This document shows, piece after piece, positions 30,572-36,885 of a stretch of DNA of 64,000 bases. Each line of letters begins with the position of its first letter. Within the stretch, counting starts at the first letter, position 1. The stretch comes from Anaeromassilibacillus senegalensis (lineage in GTDB: Bacteria; Bacillota; Clostridia; Oscillospirales; Acutalibacteraceae): NCBI RefSeq assembly GCF_001261775.1, contig NZ_LN868538.1, positions 682,001 to 746,000 on the forward strand. Reading direction: 5' to 3'. Made by a program: the position numbers and the translations under genes. Under the pieces are notes generated by a model. The model made no database searches and had not been told where the DNA came from. It saw only the letters and a list, made by a program, of their open reading frames with translations.

Positions 30572-31447
30572 ATGAGACAAAAAAGAGTGGCCGCCATTCA
30601 CGATATTTCCGGTTTTGGAAAGTGCTCCTTGACCGTTATTCTCCCGGTTCTTTCCGCCGCCGGAATTGAGGCCAGCGCAATTCCGACCGCCGTCCTTTCC
30701 TCCCATACGGGCGGGCTGGGTAAATGCACTTACCGAGACCTGACCGGCGACCTGCGCGCGTTTGCAGAGCATTGGAAAAGCCTGGACCTGCGCTTTGACG
30801 CGCTGTATTCCGGCTTCCTCGGCTCTGAGGAACAGGCGGAAATCGTCGGCGATATCTTCGACCAGTTCCGCACCAGCGAAACGCTGGTCATGGTGGACCC
30901 CGTTATGGCGGACAACGGCAAGCTGTATGCCTCCTGTACGCCGCAGACGGCAAAGCGCATGAAGCAGCTCTGCGCCAAAGCGGATCTGATCGTTCCAAAC
31001 CTGACGGAGGCCGCGTTCCTTCTGGGCGAAGAATTTTACGACGGCCCCTATGACCGGCCCTACATAGAAAACCTGCTGGAGCGGCTGTCGGAGCTCGGCC
31101 CGCGGCAGGTGGTGCTGACCGGCGTGTGGTTCAGCCCCAGTTTACTGGGCGCGGCGGGCTACGACAAAGCGACGGGCCGCGTGAGCTATGCATTTTCTCC
31201 GCGCGTGGAGGGCTACTACCACGGCACAGGCGACCTGTTCGGCAGCGCGCTGCTGTCCGGCCTGCTCAACGGCATGCCGCTGAAAAACGCGATGCAGCTG
31301 GCGGTAGACTTCACCTGCGGCAGCATCCGCCGCACTCGCGAGTCCGGGAACGACCAGCGCTACGGCGTCAATTTTGAGGCCGGCCTGCCCCGCTTTATGG
31401 AAGAGCTGGGGCTTCTGTGCCCCACAAACATCCGTATGGTGCGATAA
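30572..31447 (+). CDS. pyridoxamine/pyridoxal kinase
   Basis: 291 residues, ribokinase-like PdxK/PdxY family. The N-terminus AAIHDISGFGKCSLTV is typical of clostridial pyridoxamine kinases; VDPVMADNGKLY and VPNLTEAAFLLG are family motifs, and the phosphoryl-transfer region GYYHGTGDLFGSALLSGL carries the catalytic Asp. It phosphorylates pyridoxal/pyridoxamine with ATP in vitamin B6 salvage. The ATG at 30572 lacks a free ribosome-binding site. Confidence 0.9.
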   Translation: MRQKRVAAIHDISGFGKCSLTVILPVLSAAGIEASAIPTAVLSSHTGGLGKCTYRDLTGDLRAFAEHWKSLDLRFDALYSGFLGSEEQAEIVGDIFDQFRTSETLVMVDPVMADNGKLYASCTPQTAKRMKQLCAKADLIVPNLTEAAFLLGEEFYDGPYDRPYIENLLERLSELGPRQVVLTGVWFSPSLLGAAGYDKATGRVSYAFSPRVEGYYHGTGDLFGSALLSGLLNGMPLKNAMQLAVDFTCGSIRRTRESGNDQRYGVNFEAGLPRFMEELGLLCPTNIRMVR

Positions 31448-31481
31448 ATCTACGCCACAGCTGTTTGTTTTAAGAGTAAAA

Positions 31482-31667
31482 CGTGTTTTCCCGCTTTTCT
31501 AAAAAGCGGCGGGATCAAAGGGCAGGGCCCTTTGCCGTTCTCCGCAGAGAACGGCACTCTCTTTCTGAGAAGAGCGAGTGGGAACGAGTGATATAGTTCT
31601 TTACGGACCTGTTATGTTGCCGTATAAATTTTCGGAGCTGTTGCAGTTTGCGAACTGCAACAGCTCC
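31482..31667. repeat. structured intergenic repeat, copy 1 (extended)
   Basis: Core 31482-31594 holds three hairpins: CCGCTTTT/AAAAGCGG (31491-31509), CAAAGGGC/GCCCTTTG (31516-31534) and CCGTTCTC/GAGAACGG (31535-31554). They are followed by a conserved tail with GAGCGAGTGGGAACGAGTG. A fourth, 15-bp hairpin (31634-31667) completes the extended form also seen in copy 3. Lies directly after pyridoxamine kinase. Confidence 0.85.
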
Positions 31668-31714
31668 TTCTCATTTTATATTCCTATATCATAAATATTT
31701 CAAGGTTTCCGCGC

Positions 31715-31996
31715 TCAATCGATTCCCTGTGCGATCAGGATTTCCAGAAGTGAGGACAGCAGGCGGTCATCGGTAATCAGTGTAAAATCCGGGCCATATT
31801 TGTTCCGGTCGACGCGCAGGGCCTGTAAAACCGCGATCTGGTTTTCTTCCTCCGGCTGAAGCTTCACGTCGTATTCCGCGCGATTGATCTTCACGTTCAC
31901 CGTATAGCTTGCGTCCAGCGGCTCGGCGTGCGCGCCGCGCATCAGGGAATGGTAGAACCGGTCAAAACGTGTTTCGTCCAATTGCTTGATAAACAT
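31715..31996 (-). CDS. small hypothetical protein
   Basis: 93 residues, soluble, mixed charge. Begins MFIKQLDETRFDRFYHSL; a central beta hairpin (YTVNVKINRAEYDVKLQPEE) and a C-terminal helix (LLSSLLEILIAQGI) can be predicted. Start at 31996 follows AAAGGAAG. No family recognised. It is the last minus-strand gene of the RHH island side and its upstream region is the first small-RNA unit. Confidence 0.6.
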   Translation of the reverse strand: MFIKQLDETRFDRFYHSLMRGAHAEPLDASYTVNVKINRAEYDVKLQPEEENQIAVLQALRVDRNKYGPDFTLITDDRLLSSLLEILIAQGID

Positions 31997-32031
31997 AAAA
32001 ACGCTTCCTTTCGTTGTTCAACCGGCAGTGC

Positions 32032-32060
32032 TTGAAAGGAATCGCGGCGCATGGTATAAT
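32032..32060 (+). promoter_or_regulatory. promoter of small RNA A
   Basis: TTGAAA, 17 bp, TATAAT. The whole box region is identical, base for base, to the promoter of small RNA B 379 bp to the right. Confidence 0.75.
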
Positions 32061-32066
32061 ATTTAC

Positions 32067-32150
32067 GCCGTAACTGCCTTTGGGCATTGCCGGTGTGGGG
32101 GAAGTGGCGTGTGTCTTTAGGGAGAGACTGCCACTTCCTTATTTTTTGTT
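32067..32150 (+). ncRNA. candidate small RNA A, convergent with RHH gene 1
   Basis: About 84 nt from the predicted start to the end of a T-run. It contains a small TGCC-TTTG-GGCA hairpin and a terminator stem GGAAGTGGC / GCCACTTCC with an inner GTCT/AGAC stem. The T-run overlaps, in antisense, the stop and last codons of RHH gene 1. Compared with RNA B, the inner stem covaries (GTCT/AGAC versus ATCT/AGAT). Confidence 0.6.
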
Positions 32151-32324
32151 AAGGCCGTCATATATCTGGTTAATTCCTTTTCGGACAATATCTGAAGTTG
32201 TTGTATCCAAGGCTTCTTTGCATACCTCTAACTTCATCTTTGTATCATCATCTACCAATACAAAGATTCTGTCCTTCATGGGTTTGTCACCAGACGGGGG
32301 CCTCCCCATTTTCTTTGGCGCCAC
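32139..32324 (-). CDS. small ribbon-helix-helix protein 1 (CopG-like)
   Basis: 61 residues. N-terminal basic KKMGRPPSGDKPMKD, a beta strand RIFVLVDDDTK (the strand that would enter the DNA major groove), then two helices ending TSDIVRKGINQIYDGLNKK. This is the size and pattern of CopG/Arc-type RHH repressors. Starts with GTG at 32324 behind AGGTGA. It has its own promoter with a perfect inverted repeat around the -10, implying autorepression. Nearly identical to RHH 5. Confidence 0.8.
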   Translation of the reverse strand: MAPKKMGRPPSGDKPMKDRIFVLVDDDTKMKLEVCKEALDTTTSDIVRKGINQIYDGLNKK

Positions 32325-32337
32325 ATGCTCACCTCAC

Positions 32338-32382
32338 TTTCATGCGCATATATATTATAAGCAACATGCGCATGAAAGTCAA
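32338..32382 (-). promoter_or_regulatory. RHH 1 promoter and inverted-repeat operator
   Basis: TTGACT (32382-32377), 17 bp, TATAAT (32359-32354) on the minus strand. A perfect 12-bp inverted repeat (TTTCATGCGCAT / ATGCGCATGAAA; arms 32338-32349 and 32366-32377) is centred on the -10 box. Confidence 0.8.
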
Positions 32383-32410
32383 GGTAATTGTTTGCATTTA
32401 CCGGCAGTGC

Positions 32411-32439
32411 TTGAAAGGAATCGCGGCGCATGGTATAAT
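32411..32439 (+). promoter_or_regulatory. promoter of small RNA B
   Basis: TTGAAA, 17 bp, TATAAT, identical to the RNA A promoter including spacer. Confidence 0.75.
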
Positions 32440-32445
32440 ATTTAC

Positions 32446-32531
32446 GCCGCAGTTGCCTTCGGGCATTTGCCGGTATTGGGGGAAGTGGCATGCATCTTTA
32501 GTCGGAGATTGCCACTTCCTTATTTTTTGTT
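32446..32531 (+). ncRNA. candidate small RNA B, convergent with RHH gene 2
   Basis: About 86 nt. Contains TGCC-TTCG-GGCA (a TTCG tetraloop version of the RNA A hairpin) and a terminator stem GGAAGTGGC / GCCACTTCC with inner ATCT/AGAT, then TTATTTTTTGTT. The T-run is antisense to the stop and last Lys codons of RHH gene 2. The unique middle differs from RNA A while both stems are kept. Confidence 0.6.
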
Positions 32532-32702
32532 CAGATCATCGTGTATCCGATCGATCCCTTTGCGCACAATGTCAGACATCGTCGTGTGCAGTTCTTTTGC
32601 ACATTCTTCAAGTTTCGCCAATGATGTGTCATCAAGGCGTACGCGGAACATTGTGTGTTTGGAATCCGGAGATACAGGACGACCCATTTTCTTTTGCGGC
32701 AT
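32520..32702 (-). CDS. small ribbon-helix-helix protein 2 (CopG-like)
   Basis: 60 residues: KKMGRPVSPDSKHTM, strand FRVRLDDTSLAKLEEC, helix ending MSDIVRKGIDRIHDDLNKK. Canonical RHH layout with the same GRP N-terminal motif as RHH 1, 4 and 5. ATG at 32702 behind AAAGGAGG. Own promoter with a perfect 13-bp inverted repeat; its 3' end meets small RNA B. Confidence 0.82.
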   Translation of the reverse strand: MPQKKMGRPVSPDSKHTMFRVRLDDTSLAKLEECAKELHTTMSDIVRKGIDRIHDDLNKK

Positions 32703-32712
32703 ACGCGCCTCC

Positions 32713-32756
32713 TTTCCGTCGCTACTTAATATATAGTGGTAGCGACGGAAAGTCAA
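32713..32756 (-). promoter_or_regulatory. RHH 2 promoter and inverted-repeat operator
   Basis: TTGACT (32756-32751), 17 bp, TATATT (32733-32728). A perfect 13-bp inverted repeat (TTTCCGTCGCTAC / GTAGCGACGGAAA; arms 32713-32725 and 32739-32751) flanks the -10. Same geometry as the RHH 1 operator, different sequence. Confidence 0.82.
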
Positions 32757-32763
32757 GAGTAAA

Positions 32764-32818
32764 TATAAAAAATACAACGTTCTCTAACGGATGCAAAACC
32801 GCAGAAAACGTCGTATTT
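32764..32818 (-). terminator. terminator of RHH gene 3
   Basis: A 16-bp stem with two G-T pairs (arms 32803-32818 and 32770-32785) followed by TTTTTT on the minus strand, overlapping the end of the gene. Confidence 0.75.
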
Positions 32819-33000
32819 TATTTCTTTTGATGTTGTTCATACAATGCATTTACGCCTTTTCTCAAGACTTCCGAACGGGTCATACTCAGCTCTTTCATAC
32901 AAAATTCCACTTTTGCCAAAGTTTCGTTATCAACCCGTACCTTTAAGTCGTGTTCCAAAGGCTTTTCCGGATGTGGCCCCGGTTTTCTACGCTCCTTCAA
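32818..33000 (-). CDS. small ribbon-helix-helix protein 3 (PGPHP subgroup)
   Basis: 60 residues: KERRKPGPHPEKPLEHD, strand LKVRVDNETLAKVEFC, helix MTRSEVLRKGVNALYEQHQKK. Belongs with RHH 6 to a PGPHP subgroup, unlike the GRP subgroup of RHH 1, 2, 4 and 5. Starts with TTG at 33000 behind AGGAGGTG. Promoter TTGAAG-17-TATCAT is at 33052-33024; only an imperfect repeat is visible around it. Confidence 0.75.
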   Translation of the reverse strand: MKERRKPGPHPEKPLEHDLKVRVDNETLAKVEFCMKELSMTRSEVLRKGVNALYEQHQKK

Positions 33001-33023
33001 TGAAACACCTCCTACGCAAGTGA

Positions 33024-33052
33024 ATGATACATTTTGCATCCCAAGTCTTCAA
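33024..33052 (-). promoter_or_regulatory. RHH 3 promoter
   Basis: TTGAAG (33052-33047), 17 bp, TATCAT (33029-33024) on the minus strand, 24 nt before the TTG start. No clean inverted repeat as in RHH 1, 2 and 6. Confidence 0.6.
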
Positions 33053-33084
33053 GAACTTCATTTTAGAAGTATGTGTTGTTTTTT

Positions 33085-33246
33085 CTATTTTTTAGCGTTT
33101 TTATGTACAAGGGCAATCCCGTCCCGCACAACATCTGATTTTGTAATATTCAGCAATTCGGCAGCTTCAGTTAACTTTTGTACGCTTTCGTCATCAAGCC
33201 GCACACGGAACATCATTGTTTTGGGACTGTCGGTTGGCCGCCCCAT
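33085..33246 (-). CDS. small ribbon-helix-helix protein 4 (GRP subgroup)
   Basis: 53 residues from the first ATG (33246): MGRPTDSPKTMM, strand FRVRLDDESVQKL, then ITKSDVVRDGIALVHKNAKK. The strong GGGGGTGAG ribosome-binding site is 23 nt upstream of this ATG, too far. An in-frame ATC at 33264 would be well placed and gives the Met-x-x-x-KKMGRP start seen in the paralogues, so the real start may be AUC. No clear promoter of its own; it lies about 100 nt after RHH 5 and may be cotranscribed. Confidence 0.65.
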   Translation of the reverse strand: MGRPTDSPKTMMFRVRLDDESVQKLTEAAELLNITKSDVVRDGIALVHKNAKK

Positions 33247-33349
33247 CTTTTTGTTCTCGCTGATATGCTCACCCCCTTCATGTTATGATTTCTTAAAAAC
33301 AAGAATTGTATCGCCAGTGTCTATAGCAGCTACTGATACTGCTGCCTTT

Positions 33350-33532
33350 TTATCCTCCCCTGAGTTCTTTATATATTTGATCAATTCCTTTACGGACAAT
33401 ATCAGAAGTTGTAGTATCTAAAGTCTTTTTGCAAACTTCTAACTTCATCTTCGTATCATCGTCTACCAGGACAAAAATTCTGTCTTTCATAGGTTTATCG
33501 CCAGATGGAGGACGTCCCATTTTCTTTGGCAC
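33350..33532 (-). CDS. small ribbon-helix-helix protein 5 (GRP subgroup)
   Basis: 60 residues, almost the same as RHH 1 (PKKMGRPPSGDKPMKD, RIFVLVDDDTKMKLEVCKK) but with a changed C-terminus ending KELRGG. Starts with GTG at 33532 behind AGGTGA. Lacks the terminator-like end of RHH 1; reading continues into the RHH 4 leader. A recent duplication of RHH 1 is the simplest explanation. Confidence 0.78.
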   Translation of the reverse strand: MPKKMGRPPSGDKPMKDRIFVLVDDDTKMKLEVCKKTLDTTTSDIVRKGIDQIYKELRGG

Positions 33533-33560
33533 TCTATGCTCACCTCATTTTTCCATATTT

Positions 33561-33590
33561 AGTATAAATCGGCATGTGCATAAAAGTCAA
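33561..33590 (-). promoter_or_regulatory. RHH 5 promoter
   Basis: TTGACT (33590-33585), 18 bp, TATACT (33566-33561). One operator-like half, with ATGCACAT in place of the ATGCGCAT of RHH 1, follows the -35; the second half is not recognisable. Confidence 0.6.
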
Positions 33591-33603
33591 AACATATTTT
33601 AAC

Positions 33604-33648
33604 AAAATGCGGCACTCTTTGATTCATACAAGATTACAAAGAATGCCG
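33604..33648 (-). terminator. terminator of RHH gene 6
   Basis: 12-bp stem (arms 33637-33648 and 33610-33621, one G-T pair), followed by CATTTTGTT on the minus strand. Confidence 0.65.
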
Positions 33649-33654
33649 TTACTT

Positions 33655-33837
33655 TTATTTTTTCTGGAGCTCATCATATAAATACTGGACGCCTTTTCGT
33701 AAAATATCAGAGCGGGTCGTATGCAATTCCTTTTTGCAAAACTCAATTTTCTCCAATGTTTGTTTATCAATTCTGAGCTTAATTTCGGTATCCAGTGGAT
33801 TTTCAGGATGAGGCCCCGGTTTTTTGCGTGCGCAAAT
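33655..33837 (-). CDS. small ribbon-helix-helix protein 6 (PGPHP subgroup), apparent AUU start
   Basis: 60 codons from ATT at 33837: CARKKPGPHPENPLDTE, strand IKLRIDKQTLEKIEFC, helix TTRSDILRKGVQYLYDELQKK. The ATT aligns exactly with the TTG start of RHH 3 and lies 6 nt after GGGGGTG. An in-frame GTG at 33846 is inside that Shine-Dalgarno, and an ATG at 33867 sits at the predicted transcription start, so neither suits. Own consensus promoter and near-perfect operator. Confidence 0.72.
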   Translation of the reverse strand: MCARKKPGPHPENPLDTEIKLRIDKQTLEKIEFCKKELHTTRSDILRKGVQYLYDELQKK

Positions 33838-33854
33838 ATCGTTCACCCCCTTAT

Positions 33855-33900
33855 CTTGTACACCCATATTAATTATAATTATGGGTGCACAAGTTGTCAA
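33855..33900 (-). promoter_or_regulatory. RHH 6 promoter and inverted-repeat operator
   Basis: TTGACA (33900-33895), 17 bp, TATAAT (33877-33872): perfect boxes. A 13-bp inverted repeat with one mismatch (CTTGTACACCCAT / ATGGGTGCACAAG; arms 33855-33867 and 33881-33893) is centred on the -10. Confidence 0.82.
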
Positions 33901-33959
33901 GAGCAGAAATAGAACCTGTTTTAAAAAACAAGGCAGACAGAAAAAACCCCTTTCCCCAC

Positions 33960-33988
33960 TTGACTTGTTTAAAGCGGGAAAGTATAAT
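33960..33988 (+). promoter_or_regulatory. promoter of the FMN riboswitch-ribU unit
   Basis: TTGACT, 17 bp, TATAAT; transcription would begin about 20 nt before the aptamer. Confidence 0.85.
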
Positions 33989-34014
33989 AAAGTCAAACAT
34001 CTGAATATTGAAAT

Positions 34015-34124
34015 GTCTTCAGGGCAGGGTGAAATTCCCGATTGGCGGTAAAGTCCGCGAGCGCAACCGCGCAGATTTGGTTCAATTCCAAAACCAACAG
34101 TATAGTCTGGATGAAAGAAGATGT
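34015..34124 (+). ncRNA. FMN riboswitch (RFN element)
   Basis: Recognised RFN core: TTCAGGGCAGGGTGAAATTC, CGATTGGCGGTAAAG, CCGCGAGCG, a GGTTCAATTCC segment and AGTCTGGATGAAAGAAG, with closing arms GTCTTC / GAAGAT. Sits upstream of a riboflavin transporter, as expected. A 10-nt segment GTGTTAAAAT (34123-34132) is complementary to ATTTTAACAC (34191-34200) at the base of the terminator, a likely antiterminator pair. Confidence 0.97.
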
Positions 34125-34195
34125 GTTAAAATACCGGGGGACTGCTATGTTCACAACATGGCAATCACAGGGTATGTACGCCTAAATGCAATTTT

Positions 34196-34236
34196 AACAC
34201 CTGAAAGACAATCGTTTTTCAGGTGTTATTTTTGTT
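34196..34236 (+). terminator. riboswitch-controlled intrinsic terminator
   Basis: Stem AACACCTGAAA / TTTCAGGTGTT with an 10-nt loop and a T-rich tail, directly before the ribU ribosome-binding site. FMN binding should favour this hairpin and shut off ribU. Confidence 0.93.
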
Positions 34237-34251
34237 TTAGGAGGTTCTTCC

Positions 34252-34899
34252 ATGCATGTAAGAACAAAAAAGCTCACCACCATCGCCATGCTGTCCGCGG
34301 TCGCCTTTGTGGTGATGGCGGTCGGGCGCATCCCCGTCGTCCTGTTTCTCAAGTACGATCCCAAAGACGTGATCATCGTCATCGGCGGCTTTCTGTTCGG
34401 CCCGCTCGCATCCTTTGTGATCGCCGCCCTTGTCGCCTTTTTGGAGCTGTTTACGTTCAGCGACACCGGAGTGATCGGCTTTATCATGAACATCCTGTCC
34501 AGTTGCAGCTTCGCCTGCCCGGCGGCATGGATTTACAAAAAGAAACACAACCTGCACGGCGCCGCGATCGGCCTTCTCGCCGGCTGTCTATCCATGGCGG
34601 TCGTGATGATCTCATGGAATTATATCATCGCTCCCATCTATATGGGCTATCCAAGGGAGGCCGTCGCGGAGCTGCTGCTTCCAGCATTTCTCCCGTTCAA
34701 CCTGTTAAAAGGCGGACTGAACGCCGCAATCACGTTTTTGCTGTACAAACCCGTCGTGACCGCTCTGCGGAAAACACGGCTGATTGACGAGGCCCACGCC
34801 AGAGCTGAAAAAAAGAACAAGCCCGCAATTGTATTGGTCTCGGCTCTGCTCTTTACCACCTGCATCTTCTTCATGCTCGTATTAAAAGACCTTGTATAA
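34252..34899 (+). CDS. ribU: riboflavin ECF transporter S component RibU
   Basis: 215 residues, about six membrane helices. N-terminal KLTTIAMLSAVAFVVMAVGRIP and the Y-D-P-K-D-V segment are RibU hallmarks; a charged C-terminal extension precedes a last helix. It binds riboflavin and works with the shared EcfA/A'/T module, which is not here. ATG at 34252 behind TAGGAGG. Controlled by the FMN riboswitch upstream. Confidence 0.95.
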   Translation: MHVRTKKLTTIAMLSAVAFVVMAVGRIPVVLFLKYDPKDVIIVIGGFLFGPLASFVIAALVAFLELFTFSDTGVIGFIMNILSSCSFACPAAWIYKKKHNLHGAAIGLLAGCLSMAVVMISWNYIIAPIYMGYPREAVAELLLPAFLPFNLLKGGLNAAITFLLYKPVVTALRKTRLIDEAHARAEKKNKPAIVLVSALLFTTCIFFMLVLKDLV

Positions 34900-34950
34900 A
34901 AAGCAGCGTTCTCCCGCGGCTTTGTCCGCCGCGGAGAACGCTGCTTTTTT
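34899..34950 (+). terminator. terminator of ribU
   Basis: Long GC-rich stem (GCAGCGTTCTCC / GGAGAACGCTGC with inner CGCGG pairing) followed by TTTTTT. Confidence 0.93.
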
Positions 34951-35026
34951 GTACCATATCCTTTTTTCACCGATCCATTTTCCCCTTTTGCAAGATTACA
35001 AAACCCTTACGAAACAGGGCATTCGG

Positions 35027-35055
35027 TTTACTTTGCATTTTTTTGCTAGTATAAT
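35027..35055 (+). promoter_or_regulatory. promoter of the FHA-FtsW / PBP operon
   Basis: TTTACT, 17 bp, TATAAT, about 100 nt upstream of the first start codon. Confidence 0.75.
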
Positions 35056-35163
35056 AGCAGTGGTTTCACAGGAAAAGAAACGCGCGCGGTTTTTTCCCTG
35101 CATTCCGGTTTACAATAAGGACAACCGTGCGAAACTTCATTTGATAAAAAAGGGGGCCGGCCC

Positions 35164-36846
35164 ATGCTGGACAATCCTGTGCTCCAGAATATTCTGTCCG
35201 TAGCCCTGTACCTGGTGCGGATTCTTGTGCCGCTGCTTTCCATTTATGTGGTTTGCCGGTGCTTCCTCTCCCTCAAGGCGGGACGGCGGCGGGAAGAACC
35301 CGTCGTCATTTTGCAGGACATGGTCACCAAGGAGATCATTCCCGTCCTGTACTGGGAAAATTCCCTGGGACGCAGCCGCAGCTGCGACATCGTTCTGCCG
35401 GACGGCACCGCCAGCCGCGACCACGCCGTGCTGATGCGCCGGGAAAGCGGCTGGATCGTCGTTGATACAGAGTCCAAGGCGGGTACGCGCGTCAACGGCA
35501 AAAAAATCGATCACAGCGCACAGATTCTGCCCGGGGACGTGATCTCAATGGGGTCCACCTCCCTGATGCTCAAACGGACCAGCGAAGTCAAAAACCTGAA
35601 ACAGCCCAAACGGCGGCAGCGCCACGCGGCGTCCCCGCTCGGCCTGCTCTTTACCACCATGATCATCCAGACCCTGCTGTGCATCGAGGTCTGCTTCACC
35701 GGCGAAGCCTTCGACTATATGCCCCTGATCCCGCTGGGCGCGCTGGTTGTGATGGAGTGGGGCCTCTACCTCTATTCCATGAAGGGGCTGAACCGCGTCA
35801 GCTTTGAGCTGGAAACCGTTGCATTTTTGCTCTCCGGCATCGGCATCATGCTGATCGCCGGGACGGGCGTGGAAAAAACATATATGCAGCTGGGTGCGAT
35901 GCTGCTGGGCATTGTCCTGTTCTGCGCAATGATCTGGTTCCTGAACGACCTGGACCGCGTCATGAAATGCCGCCTGGCCATTGCAATTCTGGCGCTGATT
36001 CTCTTTGCGGTCAACCTGGTGCTGGCGGAAGTCAGCCACGGCGCGCGCAACTGGATTTCCATCGGCCCGGTCAGTATCCAGCCGTCGGAATTCATCAAAA
36101 TCGCGTTTGTCTTTGTCGGCGCATCCACGCTGGACCGTTTGCAGACGGCGCGCAATCTGGGCGGATTTATCCTGTTCGGCGGCGCATGCCTGGGCGCGCT
36201 CTTCCTGATGCGCGACTTCGGCACGGCGTGCATCTTCTTTGTCACCTTCCTGATCATCGCGTTCATGCGCTCCGGCAGCGTGCGCACCATCGTGCTGATC
36301 TGTTCCGCCGCCGTGTTCGGCGTTTTCCTGATCCTCAAGTTTAAACCATACATTGCCCAGCGCTTCGCCGCCTGGCGGCACGTCTGGGAATACGCCAACG
36401 AGACGGGCTTCCAGCAGACGCGCGTGCTCACCTACACGGCGAGCGGCGGTTTCTTCGGCGTCGGGCTGGGCAACGGCTACCTGAAAAACGTCTTTGCCGC
36501 GAACAGCGATCTGGTTTTCGGCATGCTCAGCGAGGAGCTGGGCCTGCTGCTGGCGCTTGTCGTCGTGATCTCCATCGCGCTGCTGGTCTTCTACGCGCGG
36601 TCCGACGTCACACGCAGCCGCTCCACGTTCTACTCCATCTCCGCCTGTGCGGCGGCGGGCATGATGCTGTTCCAAACCTGCCTGAACGTCTTCGGCGCGA
36701 CGGACGTCCTGCCGCTGACCGGCGTGACGCTTCCATTCGTCAGCCTGGGCGGTTCCAGCATGATGGCATGCTGGGGGCTTCTGGCCTTCATCAAGGCCTC
36801 GGATGAACGCACCTACGCCGCACGGCGGCAAAAAGCCGCCCGCTGA
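35164..36846 (+). CDS. FtsW/RodA/SpoVE-type glycan polymerase with N-terminal FHA domain
   Basis: 560 residues. One membrane segment, then an FHA domain (about 45-135: GRSRSCDIVLPDGTASRDHAVL and GTRVNGKKI), then ten membrane helices of the SEDS family (NWISIGPVSIQPSEFIKIAF near residue 295, and a C-terminal LPLTGVTLPFVSLGGSSM). SEDS proteins polymerise lipid II into peptidoglycan. The FHA domain should bind a phospho-Thr partner, suggesting control by a Ser/Thr kinase. Start at 35164 has a GGGGG site; the PBP gene follows after 39 nt. Confidence 0.93.
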   Translation: MLDNPVLQNILSVALYLVRILVPLLSIYVVCRCFLSLKAGRRREEPVVILQDMVTKEIIPVLYWENSLGRSRSCDIVLPDGTASRDHAVLMRRESGWIVVDTESKAGTRVNGKKIDHSAQILPGDVISMGSTSLMLKRTSEVKNLKQPKRRQRHAASPLGLLFTTMIIQTLLCIEVCFTGEAFDYMPLIPLGALVVMEWGLYLYSMKGLNRVSFELETVAFLLSGIGIMLIAGTGVEKTYMQLGAMLLGIVLFCAMIWFLNDLDRVMKCRLAIAILALILFAVNLVLAEVSHGARNWISIGPVSIQPSEFIKIAFVFVGASTLDRLQTARNLGGFILFGGACLGALFLMRDFGTACIFFVTFLIIAFMRSGSVRTIVLICSAAVFGVFLILKFKPYIAQRFAAWRHVWEYANETGFQQTRVLTYTASGGFFGVGLGNGYLKNVFAANSDLVFGMLSEELGLLLALVVVISIALLVFYARSDVTRSRSTFYSISACAAAGMMLFQTCLNVFGATDVLPLTGVTLPFVSLGGSSMMACWGLLAFIKASDERTYAARRQKAAR

Positions 36847-36885
36847 CAAATTTCTGAAAAACATATATTGAGAGGCGGTGCGCCT

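Noticed and set aside
32139..33837. Toxin-antitoxin modules formed by the RHH genes
   Set aside because: RHH antitoxins come with an adjacent toxin gene; no second gene of suitable size accompanies any of the six.
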